Assembly (NCBI RefSeq): GCF_030268005.1
Contig: NZ_BRZC01000007.1
Location: forward strand, 426,297 to 490,296
DNA length: 64,000 nt
Reading direction: 5' to 3'
From: Microbacterium arabinogalactanolyticum
Lineage (GTDB): Bacteria > Actinomycetota > Actinomycetes > Actinomycetales > Microbacteriaceae
Shown here in pieces: positions 8,567 to 15,724 of the stretch. Every line of letters starts with the position of its first letter. Within the stretch, counting starts at the first letter, position 1. The position numbers and the translations under genes were made by a program. The notes below the pieces were generated by a model. It searched no databases and was not told the DNA's origin. It worked only from the letters and a program-made list of their open reading frames with translations.

Positions 8567-9166
8567 ATGTCGACCACACGCCTCGTCGTCCTCGGTGCCG
8601 TCAAGCAGTTCCAGCCGGTGCACGGCTACTTCCTGCGTCGCGAGCTGATGACCTGGCACATCGACGAGTGGGCGCGCATCCAGCCCGGTTCCATCTACAA
8701 CGCGCTGCGCGCCCTCGAGGTCGACGGCTACATCGTCGAGAACGGCACGGTCGCCGAGGGCAAGCGTCCCGCGCGCACGACCTACCGGATCACCCCGTCG
8801 GGCGAGGTGGAACTGCAGCGGATGCTGCGCGAGAACCTCTGGAACGTGAAGCCGTTCGACACCGAGGCGATCATGACCATCGCGTCGTTCATGTTCGTCC
8901 TCAGCCGCCAGGAGGTCATCGCGGGCCTGGAGAACAGGCTCAGCAAGAGCGACTCGATCATCACGACCAACGGCTTCAACGTGCAGGACACGCTGCGATC
9001 CGAGACCACGCCCAAGTACGTGCGGGAGATCTTCGACCTCTCCACCGCGCGCCTCACCGCCGAGAAGGAGTGGACCCTCGCGCTGCTGGAGCGCCTGCGC
9101 GCCGGCGAGTACCGCTTCGCCGGCGAGACGCCCGAGCCCGCGGACGCCGCTGCCTCCGAGGCCTGA
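8567..9166 (+). CDS. PadR-family transcriptional regulator of the riboflavin locus
   Basis: A 199-residue protein. The N-terminal PadR winged helix spans about residues 5-85: VHGYFLRRELM, the recognition region IQPGSIYNALRALEVDGYI, and the wing RTTYRITPSGE. A helical C-terminal dimerisation/ligand domain follows. PadR proteins are usually repressors relieved by a small molecule. The gene is divergent from rcaB and sits in the middle of the riboflavin cluster, and both cluster promoters carry the same palindrome. The inference is that it represses both units and responds to riboflavin, FMN or lumichrome. It is the only regulator inside the cluster. Confidence 0.88.
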   Translation: MSTTRLVVLGAVKQFQPVHGYFLRRELMTWHIDEWARIQPGSIYNALRALEVDGYIVENGTVAEGKRPARTTYRITPSGEVELQRMLRENLWNVKPFDTEAIMTIASFMFVLSRQEVIAGLENRLSKSDSIITTNGFNVQDTLRSETTPKYVREIFDLSTARLTAEKEWTLALLERLRAGEYRFAGETPEPADAAASEA

Positions 9167-9194
9167 CCCGGACATCCGGCCCGGCCCGCGCCCG

Positions 9195-10076
9195 TCAGCG
9201 TCCGCGCACCAGCGCGTCGATCGTGTCGGGCGTGAGCGCATCCGTCGTCGCACCGCGATGACTCGCGACGATCGCGCCCGCCGCCGCCGCGCGCAGCAGG
9301 GCGTCGGCCAGGCGGATGCCGCCGGCCAGCGCCGCAGCCAGGGCACCGCAGAACGCGTCGCCCGCGCCCGTCGTGTCCACCGCATCGACGGGGAACGCCG
9401 GCACGTACCAGGGCTCCTCCCCCGCGCGATGCAGCTCCACGCCGTCCGCACCGAGCGTGCGGATCACGATCGCCGCCCCGTCCGCATGCAGCCGCGCGAC
9501 GCCGCCGAGCTCATCCGCCTCGGTCTCATTCACCACCAGGATGTCCGCATCGCCGAGAAGCGCGAGCGCGGCCTCGGCGGCGGGAGCCGCGTTGAGGATC
9601 GTCAGGGCGCCGGCGGCCCTCGCCGCGGCGAGCGCGGCGGCGACGGCCTCGACCGGCACCTCGAGCTGAGCGAGCACGACGGAGGCGCCGGCGACGTCGG
9701 CCGCGGCGTCTGCGGCGGCGAGCGCGCCGTTGGCTCCGGCGGCGACCAGGATGCTGTTGTCGCCATGCACCGAGAGGATGTGCGCGACGCCGGTGGGCGC
9801 GGCATCCGTGCGGCGGAACTCGCCGATCACCCCGGCATCCCGCGCCGACGCCTGCAGCAGATCGCCCGCCTCGTCGTCCCCCACCATCGCGCACATGCGG
9901 GTGGGGGCGCCGGAGCGGGCGGACGCCACCGCCTGGTTCAGCCCCTTGCCGCCGGGGAAGCGCCCGAGCGCCTCCCCCAGCAGCGTCTCGCCGAGGGTGG
10001 GGAGCCGCGGGATCCCGACGACGATGTCGAGATTCGCGCTCCCCACCACCACGACTCCGGTGAGGGAGTCAGACAC
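9195..10076 (-). CDS. rcaD: Ribokinase, PfkB family (RcaD-like)
   Basis: A 293-residue PfkB carbohydrate kinase with the N-terminal signature GRFPGGKGLNQAVA (ribokinase GGKGANQA type) and the C-terminal DTTGAGDAFCGALA motif carrying the catalytic Asp and anion hole. It would make ribose 5-phosphate from ribose. It is last in the operon, overlapping the stop of the LLM-enzyme gene by 8 bases with a GTG start. No ribose transporter or rbsD is present, which fits ribose arising inside the cell from riboflavin cleavage. RcaD of M. maritypicum G10 is a ribokinase. Confidence 0.88.
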   Translation of the reverse strand: MSDSLTGVVVVGSANLDIVVGIPRLPTLGETLLGEALGRFPGGKGLNQAVASARSGAPTRMCAMVGDDEAGDLLQASARDAGVIGEFRRTDAAPTGVAHILSVHGDNSILVAAGANGALAAADAAADVAGASVVLAQLEVPVEAVAAALAAARAAGALTILNAAPAAEAALALLGDADILVVNETEADELGGVARLHADGAAIVIRTLGADGVELHRAGEEPWYVPAFPVDAVDTTGAGDAFCGALAAALAGGIRLADALLRAAAAGAIVASHRGATTDALTPDTIDALVRGR

Positions 10077-11433
10077 GCGTGAGCGACTTCCGGTACGAGG
10101 ACCCGGTGTGGGACTCGGCCAGAGCCGGAGTCGACGTGCCGATCAGTCGCTCGCGCAGCGACTGCGGGTGCTCGGGCTGCGCGGCGATCGCGCCGCGCTC
10201 CTTGAGGATCGGCAGCACGTGCTCGATGAAGTCCTCGGTCGAGGCCGGCGGGATGGTCGGCGCGAAGAGGAAGCCGTCCAGGTCGGCGCCGTCGGCCAGC
10301 TCGATCATGCGGTCCGCGATCTGCTCGGGGGTGCCGACGATCGGGCGGGCCCCGACGCCGTGCGCGTGCCAGTCGCCGAGCACGTCGCCGACGGTCTTGT
10401 CCGCGAAGCGGGCGACCTGGGTCTGCGACAGCTCGGTGCTCAGCTGCGCCATCGGGGTGTCCGGCGCGTAGGCCGAGAGGTCGAGCCCGGTGAACCACGC
10501 GTACGACGCCACCGTCACCTCCGGGTTCTGGGCATCCGCGACCTCGGCGTACTTGCGGCGCGCCTCCTCCTCGGTGCTGCCGACCACCGCCGCGAAGGCC
10601 GACATGATCTTGACGTCGGTGCGGGCCCGGCCGTTCTTCTCGGCCTCATCGCGGATGCTGCTGGAGTGTCCGAGCAGCTGCTCGACGGAGCCGCTGCCGA
10701 CGAAGATCGCCTCGCCGTGCTTGCCGCCGAACTCGCGGCCCGCCGGCGACGCGCCGGCCTGGAACAGCACCGGGGTGCCCTGCGGCGAGCGCGAGGTGTT
10801 CCCGTAGCCGTGCGAGCGGAAGTAGGTGCCCTCGTGCGCGATGCGGTGCACCCTGGCGGGGTCGGCGAAGCGCCCGTTCTTGTCGCGCTCCAGCGCACCC
10901 TCCTCCCAGGCCTCCTCCCACAGCCTGTAGACGACCTGCATGAACTCGTCGGCCATCACGTAGCGCTCGTCGTGGCCGACCATCGGCACGCCGAAGCCCT
11001 GCACGGCGGTGTCGGCGGTGCCGGTGGTGACGACGTTCCAGCCGATGCGCCCGCCCGAGAGGATGTCGAGCGTGGCCATCCGGCGCGCGAAGCTGTAGGG
11101 CGCCTCCAGCAGGGTCGAGCCGGTGGCGACGAGTCCGAGGCGGCTGGTCTCGGGGATCAGCGCGCCGAGGATGATCGCCGGGTCGAGACGGGGCAGGTCC
11201 AGGCCCTCGATCGAGCAGATGTCCGGGCGGTCGCCGGCGACGTCGGCCCAGCCCCATGCATCGGCGAGGAAGAGGAAGTCGAAGCCGGCGTCCTCCACCA
11301 TGCGCGCGGTGCCGCGCCAGTAGTCGAGGCTGTCGAACAGGTAGCGCTTGTTGTCGGGGTGCCGCCAGGTGGCGGTGCCCGAGTCGTTCGCCTGGGCGTT
11401 CTCGAAGAGTCCGAGTCGCAGCTGCTTGGCCAT
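10069..11433 (-). CDS. rcaE: LLM-class flavin-dependent enzyme, probable riboflavin lyase/hydrolase (RcaE-like)
   Basis: A 454-residue luciferase-like TIM-barrel protein of the NtaA/SnaA/DszA/SoxA monooxygenase subfamily. Visible family blocks are LFLADAWGWADV, the DILSGGRIGWNVVTT segment, DEFMQVVYRLWEEAW and VLFQAGASPAGREF. The family uses FMNH2 supplied by a partner reductase, plus O2. With kinase, reductase and ribokinase alongside, the best match is RcaE of M. maritypicum G10, reported to split riboflavin into lumichrome and ribose. Another heterocycle monooxygenase cannot be excluded from sequence alone. ATG at 11433 follows GAAAGAAAGG. The gap of 101 bases to the permease gene holds no other feature. 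Confidence 0.82.
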   Translation of the reverse strand: MAKQLRLGLFENAQANDSGTATWRHPDNKRYLFDSLDYWRGTARMVEDAGFDFLFLADAWGWADVAGDRPDICSIEGLDLPRLDPAIILGALIPETSRLGLVATGSTLLEAPYSFARRMATLDILSGGRIGWNVVTTGTADTAVQGFGVPMVGHDERYVMADEFMQVVYRLWEEAWEEGALERDKNGRFADPARVHRIAHEGTYFRSHGYGNTSRSPQGTPVLFQAGASPAGREFGGKHGEAIFVGSGSVEQLLGHSSSIRDEAEKNGRARTDVKIMSAFAAVVGSTEEEARRKYAEVADAQNPEVTVASYAWFTGLDLSAYAPDTPMAQLSTELSQTQVARFADKTVGDVLGDWHAHGVGARPIVGTPEQIADRMIELADGADLDGFLFAPTIPPASTEDFIEHVLPILKERGAIAAQPEHPQSLRERLIGTSTPALAESHTGSSYRKSLTRV

Positions 11434-11534
11434 GATGTGCCTTTCTTTCGGATGTCGATGGATGCTGTTTTCGGGTACGCCGAGGGAACCCGAGGGCGCG
11501 GGACGCCCGGGGACGGAGGGGTGGATGCGGTGGG

Positions 11535-12386
11535 TCAGCCCTTGGCGGTGACCTCGCCGTCGCTCCACCACAGCAGGCGCCCGCGCACCAGGGCGAGCAG
11601 CACGATCAGCAGCACGCCGGTGATCGCGAGCAGGGTGATGGCGCCCCAGGTCACGGGCAGGTTGGCCTGCGCGGCCGAGGTCGTCACCAGCGAGCCGAGA
11701 CCCGCCTGCTGGCCGGCCGCCACGAACTCGGCGACCGCCGCGCCGACCACGGCCATCGGCAGCGCGATGCGCAGACCCGCGAACACGTACGGCATGCTGC
11801 CGGGGAAGCGCAGCTCCCGGAAGATCTCCCAGCGGCTGGCGTGCAGCGTGGTGAACACGTCGAGGGCGCGCTGGTCGACGTCACGCAGACCCGCGAGCGA
11901 GTTCACGAGCATCGGGAAGAAGACCACGAGTCCGGTGACGATGAACTTCGGGACCATGCCGAAGCCGAACGCGACGACGAGCGCGGGGGCGATCGCGACG
12001 ATCGGGGTGACCATCACGATGATCACCAGCGGCATCACGGCCCGCTCGATGATCTGGAACTCGGTCATCACCACCGCGAGCAGGAATCCGGCGAGGATGC
12101 CCGCGGCGGCGCCGACGACGACCTCGAGCAGGGTGACGAGGAAGTTGGACCAGTACATCGACGCGTCGCCGATCAGGCTCGCGCCGATGTCGCCCAGCGA
12201 GGGGAGCACGTAGGGGTTGGTCCAGGCGATGACCTGCCAGAGCACGGCAGCGATCACGAAGGTGATCAGGGTCGGCACCCAGGAGCCCCAGCGCAGCCAC
12301 GGCGGCATCCCCCGGCGCGGTCCCGCCGCACGGGCGGTGGCCGCGGCGATCGTCGCGGTCGTGTCGCGGATGGTGATGTCAGACAT
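11535..12386 (-). CDS. ABC transporter permease (SsuC/TauC/ThiX type), probable riboflavin importer
   Basis: A 283-residue inner-membrane permease with six or seven hydrophobic segments. The EAA-loop region is DVFTTLHASRWEIFRELRFP, the contact site for the ATPase, followed by GLRIALPMAVVGAAVAEF. This is the single-permease architecture paired with NMT1/THI5-like binding proteins. It overlaps the ATPase gene by 8 bases and lies in one operon with the RcaE- and RcaD-like genes, so riboflavin is the likely substrate (comparable to RibX of RibXY importers; inference). Confidence 0.88.
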   Translation of the reverse strand: MSDITIRDTTATIAAATARAAGPRRGMPPWLRWGSWVPTLITFVIAAVLWQVIAWTNPYVLPSLGDIGASLIGDASMYWSNFLVTLLEVVVGAAAGILAGFLLAVVMTEFQIIERAVMPLVIIVMVTPIVAIAPALVVAFGFGMVPKFIVTGLVVFFPMLVNSLAGLRDVDQRALDVFTTLHASRWEIFRELRFPGSMPYVFAGLRIALPMAVVGAAVAEFVAAGQQAGLGSLVTTSAAQANLPVTWGAITLLAITGVLLIVLLALVRGRLLWWSDGEVTAKG

Positions 12387-13170
12387 GAGCCCTCTCCATC
12401 TGTGCGCGCAGGGTGTCGCGCACGGTCCTCTCCAGGTCGCGGTACGCGTCTGTCGCCCAGGCGTCCTCCCCGCGCGGGCGGGGCAGATCCACGTCGATGA
12501 TCTCGGCGATGCGGCCCGGGTGCGCGGCCATGACGACGATGCGGTCGGACAGCATGATCGCCTCGGGCACGGAGTGCGTGACGAACATCACCGCCTTGCG
12601 GTTGGACTGCCAGAAGTCCAGCAGCGCCATGCGCTGCAGGTCGCGGTTCATCTCGTCCAGCGCAGAGAACGGCTCGTCCATCAGCATGATCGCCGGGTCG
12701 AACACGAAGGCGCGGGCGATGGCGGCGCGCTGCTGCATGCCGCCCGACAGCTGGCCGGGGTACTTCTTCACGGCGTGGCCGAGGCCGAAGGTGGACAGCA
12801 GCCGCTCGGCGTCGCCCACCTGCCGGCTCCCGCCCGCCTTCCTGTTGATGCGCAGGGGGAGCTCGACGTTCTCGAGCACGGTCTTCCAGGGCAGCAGAGC
12901 CGGCGACTGCGGGACGAGACCGATCTTCTTGTCCCGGGATGCCGCTGTCACGCTCTCGCCGTCGATGGTGACGGTGCCCTCCTCGGCGTCCAGCAGGCCC
13001 GCGACCACCTTCAGGAGCGTCGACTTCCCGCATCCGCTCGGTCCGATCACCGAGACGAACTCGCCCATGCCGATCGTGAGGTCGATGTCGTCGAGCACGG
13101 TCACCTGCCGGCCGTCGACGCCGAAGCGCTTGGTCACGCCGCGGACCTCGACACCGGCGCCGGGGGTCAC
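12379..13170 (-). CDS. ABC transporter ATP-binding protein, probable riboflavin importer
   Basis: A 263-residue nitrate/sulfonate/taurine-type ABC ATPase. Walker A is GPSGCGKST, Q-loop LVPQSP, signature LSGGMQQR, Walker B IMLMDEP and switch histidine FVTHSV. The GTG start at 13170 overlaps the binding-protein stop as GTGA. It energises the permease encoded downstream. All three transporter genes are present and intact in order binding protein, ATPase, permease. Confidence 0.92.
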   Translation of the reverse strand: MTPGAGVEVRGVTKRFGVDGRQVTVLDDIDLTIGMGEFVSVIGPSGCGKSTLLKVVAGLLDAEEGTVTIDGESVTAASRDKKIGLVPQSPALLPWKTVLENVELPLRINRKAGGSRQVGDAERLLSTFGLGHAVKKYPGQLSGGMQQRAAIARAFVFDPAIMLMDEPFSALDEMNRDLQRMALLDFWQSNRKAVMFVTHSVPEAIMLSDRIVVMAAHPGRIAEIIDVDLPRPRGEDAWATDAYRDLERTVRDTLRAQMERAHV

Positions 13171-14273
13171 TTTCCGGCCTCCGGCCAGATCAGCTCGTCG
13201 CCGTCGTAGAGGTCCGCCACGAGCTCGGTGTCCATCATGTCGGCGATCTTCGGGACCGACTTCACGTTGCCGTACTTCTCGACCAGCCTGTACTCGGGCT
13301 CCCACATGGCCTCGGTCTGCACGCCGGGGTGGCCGCCCTTGCTGGCGCGCACCCACTCCGACTCGACGGCCCAGGTGCGGGCGAGCTGCTCGCGCGGGAA
13401 CGCGGCGCCCTGGTTGTTGTCCTCGGCGAGCTTGGCGAGCTTGTCGATGCAGGCGTCGCTCTCGTCGAGGCAGTACTGCAGGGCCTTCAGGCTGGCGCGC
13501 ATGAAGTCGGCGGCGACCTCGCGGTGCTCCTTGAGGAAGCGCGAGTTGACCTCCATGACGTTGTAGGTCCCCTCGACGCCCTCGTCCTCCGGGAGGAACT
13601 CGCTGAACGGCAGGTTCTGCGCCTTCAGCGACTGCGGCTGGTTCGACGCGTAGCCGACGATCGCGTCGACCTGGTCGCGCACGACGACGGTGGGGTCGTA
13701 GTTGGTCATCTTGACCATCTCGACCTTGGACGCATCCACTCCGGCGTTGTCGAGCATGGCCGACGCGATCGGGGTGAGGTTGATGAAGTAGCCGAGGGAG
13801 CCGCCCTCGAGGTCCTTGAGGCTCTTCAGCTTCTCGTTGCCGAAGATCGAGAACGGCGAGGTGGTGCCGTAGGTGGCGACCGCCGTGAGGTTCTTGCTGT
13901 TGGCGGCCGCGAGCATGACGTCGGATGCCGAGCCGAGCGCCGTGAACTGAGCCTGGCCGGATGCCACGAGCTGCTGCCCGTTCGCTCCGGAGGCGTTGAT
14001 CTCGACCTTCAGGCACAGGTCGTCGAAGTAACCGAGCTCCTGAGCGAGGAAGACGTCGAGCTGCCCGGCGCTGGCCGAGTAGCCGTAGCCGGAGATGTAG
14101 GTGATCGTTCCGGCATCCTGATTCCGCTGGCAGGCGTCGGCATCGACGGCCGCCTTGTCGGGAGCGGTTCCGCCGGCGCTGGACTGTGCGGCGCAGCCGC
14201 CCAGAGCCAGTGCGGCTGTGAGAACACACGTCAGGGTGGCGGCAGTGCGGAATCGGGTTTCAGCGTGAGCCAT
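13167..14273 (-). CDS. ABC transporter substrate-binding lipoprotein (NMT1/THI5-like), probable riboflavin-binding
   Basis: A 368-residue lipoprotein. The signal peptide ends in the lipobox LGGC, putting Cys near residue 27 at the membrane surface. The mature protein has the NMT1/THI5-like fold seen in binding proteins for thiamine precursors, sulfonates and riboflavin (RibY): GQLDVFLAQELGYFDD, then ANGQQLVASGQAQF. It starts the operon to ATPase, permease, RcaE-like and RcaD-like genes. A 20-bp near-perfect palindrome lies 47 bases upstream. Riboflavin as ligand is inferred from the operon. Confidence 0.87.
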   Translation of the reverse strand: MAHAETRFRTAATLTCVLTAALALGGCAAQSSAGGTAPDKAAVDADACQRNQDAGTITYISGYGYSASAGQLDVFLAQELGYFDDLCLKVEINASGANGQQLVASGQAQFTALGSASDVMLAAANSKNLTAVATYGTTSPFSIFGNEKLKSLKDLEGGSLGYFINLTPIASAMLDNAGVDASKVEMVKMTNYDPTVVVRDQVDAIVGYASNQPQSLKAQNLPFSEFLPEDEGVEGTYNVMEVNSRFLKEHREVAADFMRASLKALQYCLDESDACIDKLAKLAEDNNQGAAFPREQLARTWAVESEWVRASKGGHPGVQTEAMWEPEYRLVEKYGNVKSVPKIADMMDTELVADLYDGDELIWPEAGK

Positions 14274-14320
14274 GGGGGTCCCTTCTCGGCCGTTCGTCGT
14301 TGATGGCTCGTTGAAAGTAA

Positions 14321-14340
14321 CATAGTCAAGATTGACTATG
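14321..14340. promoter_or_regulatory. Putative PadR operator upstream of the ABC/rcaE/rcaD operon
   Basis: CATAGTCAA-GA-TTGACTATG: 9-bp arms are perfectly complementary around a 2-base centre. It shares ATAGTCAA-N2-TTGAC with the site at 8482-8493. On the minus strand a CATAGT -10-like hexamer lies inside it, so occupation would block transcription of the operon starting at 14273. Confidence 0.65.
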
Positions 14341-14387
14341 CAAGAACGAACGAGTTTTGACGACGAACGACCGGGACCCTGCCGCGA

Positions 14388-15086
14388 TCAGCCGGCGAGC
14401 GCCGCGATCAGCTGATCGGCGGTGCCGGTGAACTCCGGACCGTGGCCAGGCAGCATCCGGCGCTCGGGAAGCCCGCGCAGCCGCTCGAGACTCACCGGCG
14501 TCTGGTCCGGCGCATCGCTGAACGGCCCGAGCGCCACCGCCTGCACGCCCGTGAGCACATTGCGCGTGGTCACGGCGTCGCCGAGGAAGACGGCATCCGC
14601 CGCGGGAACGCGGATGGCGACCGATCCGGCCGAGTGGCCGGGCAGGCCGATGACCTCGGGGCGACCAGGCAGGTCGAGCACGTCGCCGTCACGGAAGGTG
14701 CGGACCTCGCCGAGATGACGCGTGCGCAGCGCACCACGGCGGATGCCGGTCGCGAGGAAGCGGAGGGTGGCGCCGAGCCGCCACGCGCCGCCCGCGGCGT
14801 GGGACTTCTCCTCTCCCCTGGCCCGCGCGGCATCCGCCTCGTGCACGTGCACGGGCACGCCGTGCTCGGCACGCAGCCACTCCGCGATGCCGATGTGGTC
14901 GCTGTCGCCATGGGTCAGCACGACGCCGCGGATGTCGGCGACGTCGTGGCCCGCAGCCCGGAGCGCCTTCTGCAGGGCGCGGCGATCGCCGGGCAGTCCG
15001 GCGTCGATGAGCGTGATGCCCTCGTCGGTCGAGATCGCGTGCATGGCGACCAGGTCGTCGCCGATTCGGATGAGCTGTGCGTTCAT
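14388..15086 (-). CDS. MBL-fold metallo-hydrolase
   Basis: A 232-residue metallo-beta-lactamase fold protein. The metal motif is THGDSDHIG (HxDxDH variant, first His replaced in spacing by the T-H-G-D-S-D-H form), with GLPGHSAGS as the third ligand region, the bridging Asp in FLGDAV and the final histidine in LPGHGPEF. The substrate is unknown; such proteins include lactonases, thioesterases and glyoxalase II-like hydrolases. It is divergent from a TetR gene whose tandem operators overlap its promoter. No ribosome-binding site is seen; TAATGT ends 7 bases before the ATG, so the mRNA is probably leaderless. Confidence 0.85.
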   Translation of the reverse strand: MNAQLIRIGDDLVAMHAISTDEGITLIDAGLPGDRRALQKALRAAGHDVADIRGVVLTHGDSDHIGIAEWLRAEHGVPVHVHEADAARARGEEKSHAAGGAWRLGATLRFLATGIRRGALRTRHLGEVRTFRDGDVLDLPGRPEVIGLPGHSAGSVAIRVPAADAVFLGDAVTTRNVLTGVQAVALGPFSDAPDQTPVSLERLRGLPERRMLPGHGPEFTGTADQLIAALAG

Positions 15087-15089
15087 GTT

Positions 15090-15106
15090 GGCTACATTAC
15101 GTAGCC
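15090..15106. promoter_or_regulatory. TetR operator 1
   Basis: GGCTA-N7-TAGCC palindrome (6-bp arms GGCTAC/GTAGCC). It covers the TAATGT -10 element (15094-15099, minus strand) of the metallo-hydrolase gene. Confidence 0.65.
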
Positions 15107-15135
15107 TTGATGGCTAATGTCAATAGCCTTATGAT
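15107..15135 (+). promoter_or_regulatory. Promoter of the TetR gene
   Basis: -35 TTGATG (15107-15112), 17-base spacer, -10 TATGAT (15130-15135), then AGGGAGG ahead of the ATG at 15161. The second operator fills the spacer, implying autorepression. Confidence 0.6.
15112..15128. promoter_or_regulatory. TetR operator 2
   Basis: Second GGCTA-N7-TAGCC palindrome, 22 bases (about two helical turns) from operator 1, lying between the -35 and -10 of the tetR promoter. Confidence 0.65.
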
Positions 15136-15160
15136 CGAAGGACGAGGACAGGGAGGCCGC

Positions 15161-15721
15161 ATGCCCGCACCGCTGCGCGTGAGCCAGGAGCGCCTGGTGC
15201 ACGCCATCCGCGAGATCGCCGAGCGTGACGGCATCGACGCCGTCACGATGAGCTCGGTGGCGTCCGCCGTCGGCATGCGCACGCCGAGCCTGTACAAGCG
15301 GGCCGCCCACCGCCACGATCTGCTGCGGCTTGCCGCAGGCGACGCCGTGCGCGAGCTCATGACCGACATCTCCGAGCTTCCGGCGCACGATTCCGCCGGC
15401 GCACTCACCGTCCTCGCGCGCACGCTGCGTGCCTACGCCGCCCGCGCACCGCGCGTCTCGGCGCTGATCTTCGCCGCCCCCTCCGCACAGGCCGACCCGA
15501 CCCCGGCATCCGCCGAGCCGCTGCTCACCGCGCTGATGACCGCGATCGCCGCCGCCGTCCCCGGAGACCCTCTCCCAGCCGCACGCACCTTCACCGCCTG
15601 GATCTTCGGCTTCTGCACCATGGAGCAGGCCGGCGCCTTCCGTCTCGGCGGCGACGTCGACGAGGCGTTCGAGTTCGGACTCGACGCCCTGCTGGGCGCC
15701 ATCGGTGCGCGACGCGGCTGA
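15161..15721 (+). CDS. TetR-family transcriptional regulator
   Basis: A 186-residue regulator. The N-terminal HTH is within residues 10-55: IREIAERDGIDAVTMSSVA followed by GMRTPSLYKRAAHRHDLL, the recognition helix. A helical ligand-binding C-terminal domain follows. The ATG at 15161 was chosen because AGGGAGG precedes it; upstream in-frame ATGs at 15111 and 15131 fall inside the promoter and operators. It probably represses itself and the divergent metallo-hydrolase through the two GGCTA-N7-TAGCC sites. The inducer is unknown. Confidence 0.87.
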   Translation: MPAPLRVSQERLVHAIREIAERDGIDAVTMSSVASAVGMRTPSLYKRAAHRHDLLRLAAGDAVRELMTDISELPAHDSAGALTVLARTLRAYAARAPRVSALIFAAPSAQADPTPASAEPLLTALMTAIAAAVPGDPLPAARTFTAWIFGFCTMEQAGAFRLGGDVDEAFEFGLDALLGAIGARRG

Positions 15722-15724
15722 CGA

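Noticed and set aside
15111..15160. Longer TetR start at the upstream ATG codons
   Set aside because: These codons lie within the operators and promoter, and the AGGGAGG ribosome-binding site clearly serves the ATG at 15161.
14388..15721. Including the metallo-hydrolase/TetR pair in the riboflavin locus
   Set aside because: It has its own regulator and a different operator sequence (GGCTA-N7-TAGCC), and no link to flavin chemistry is visible.
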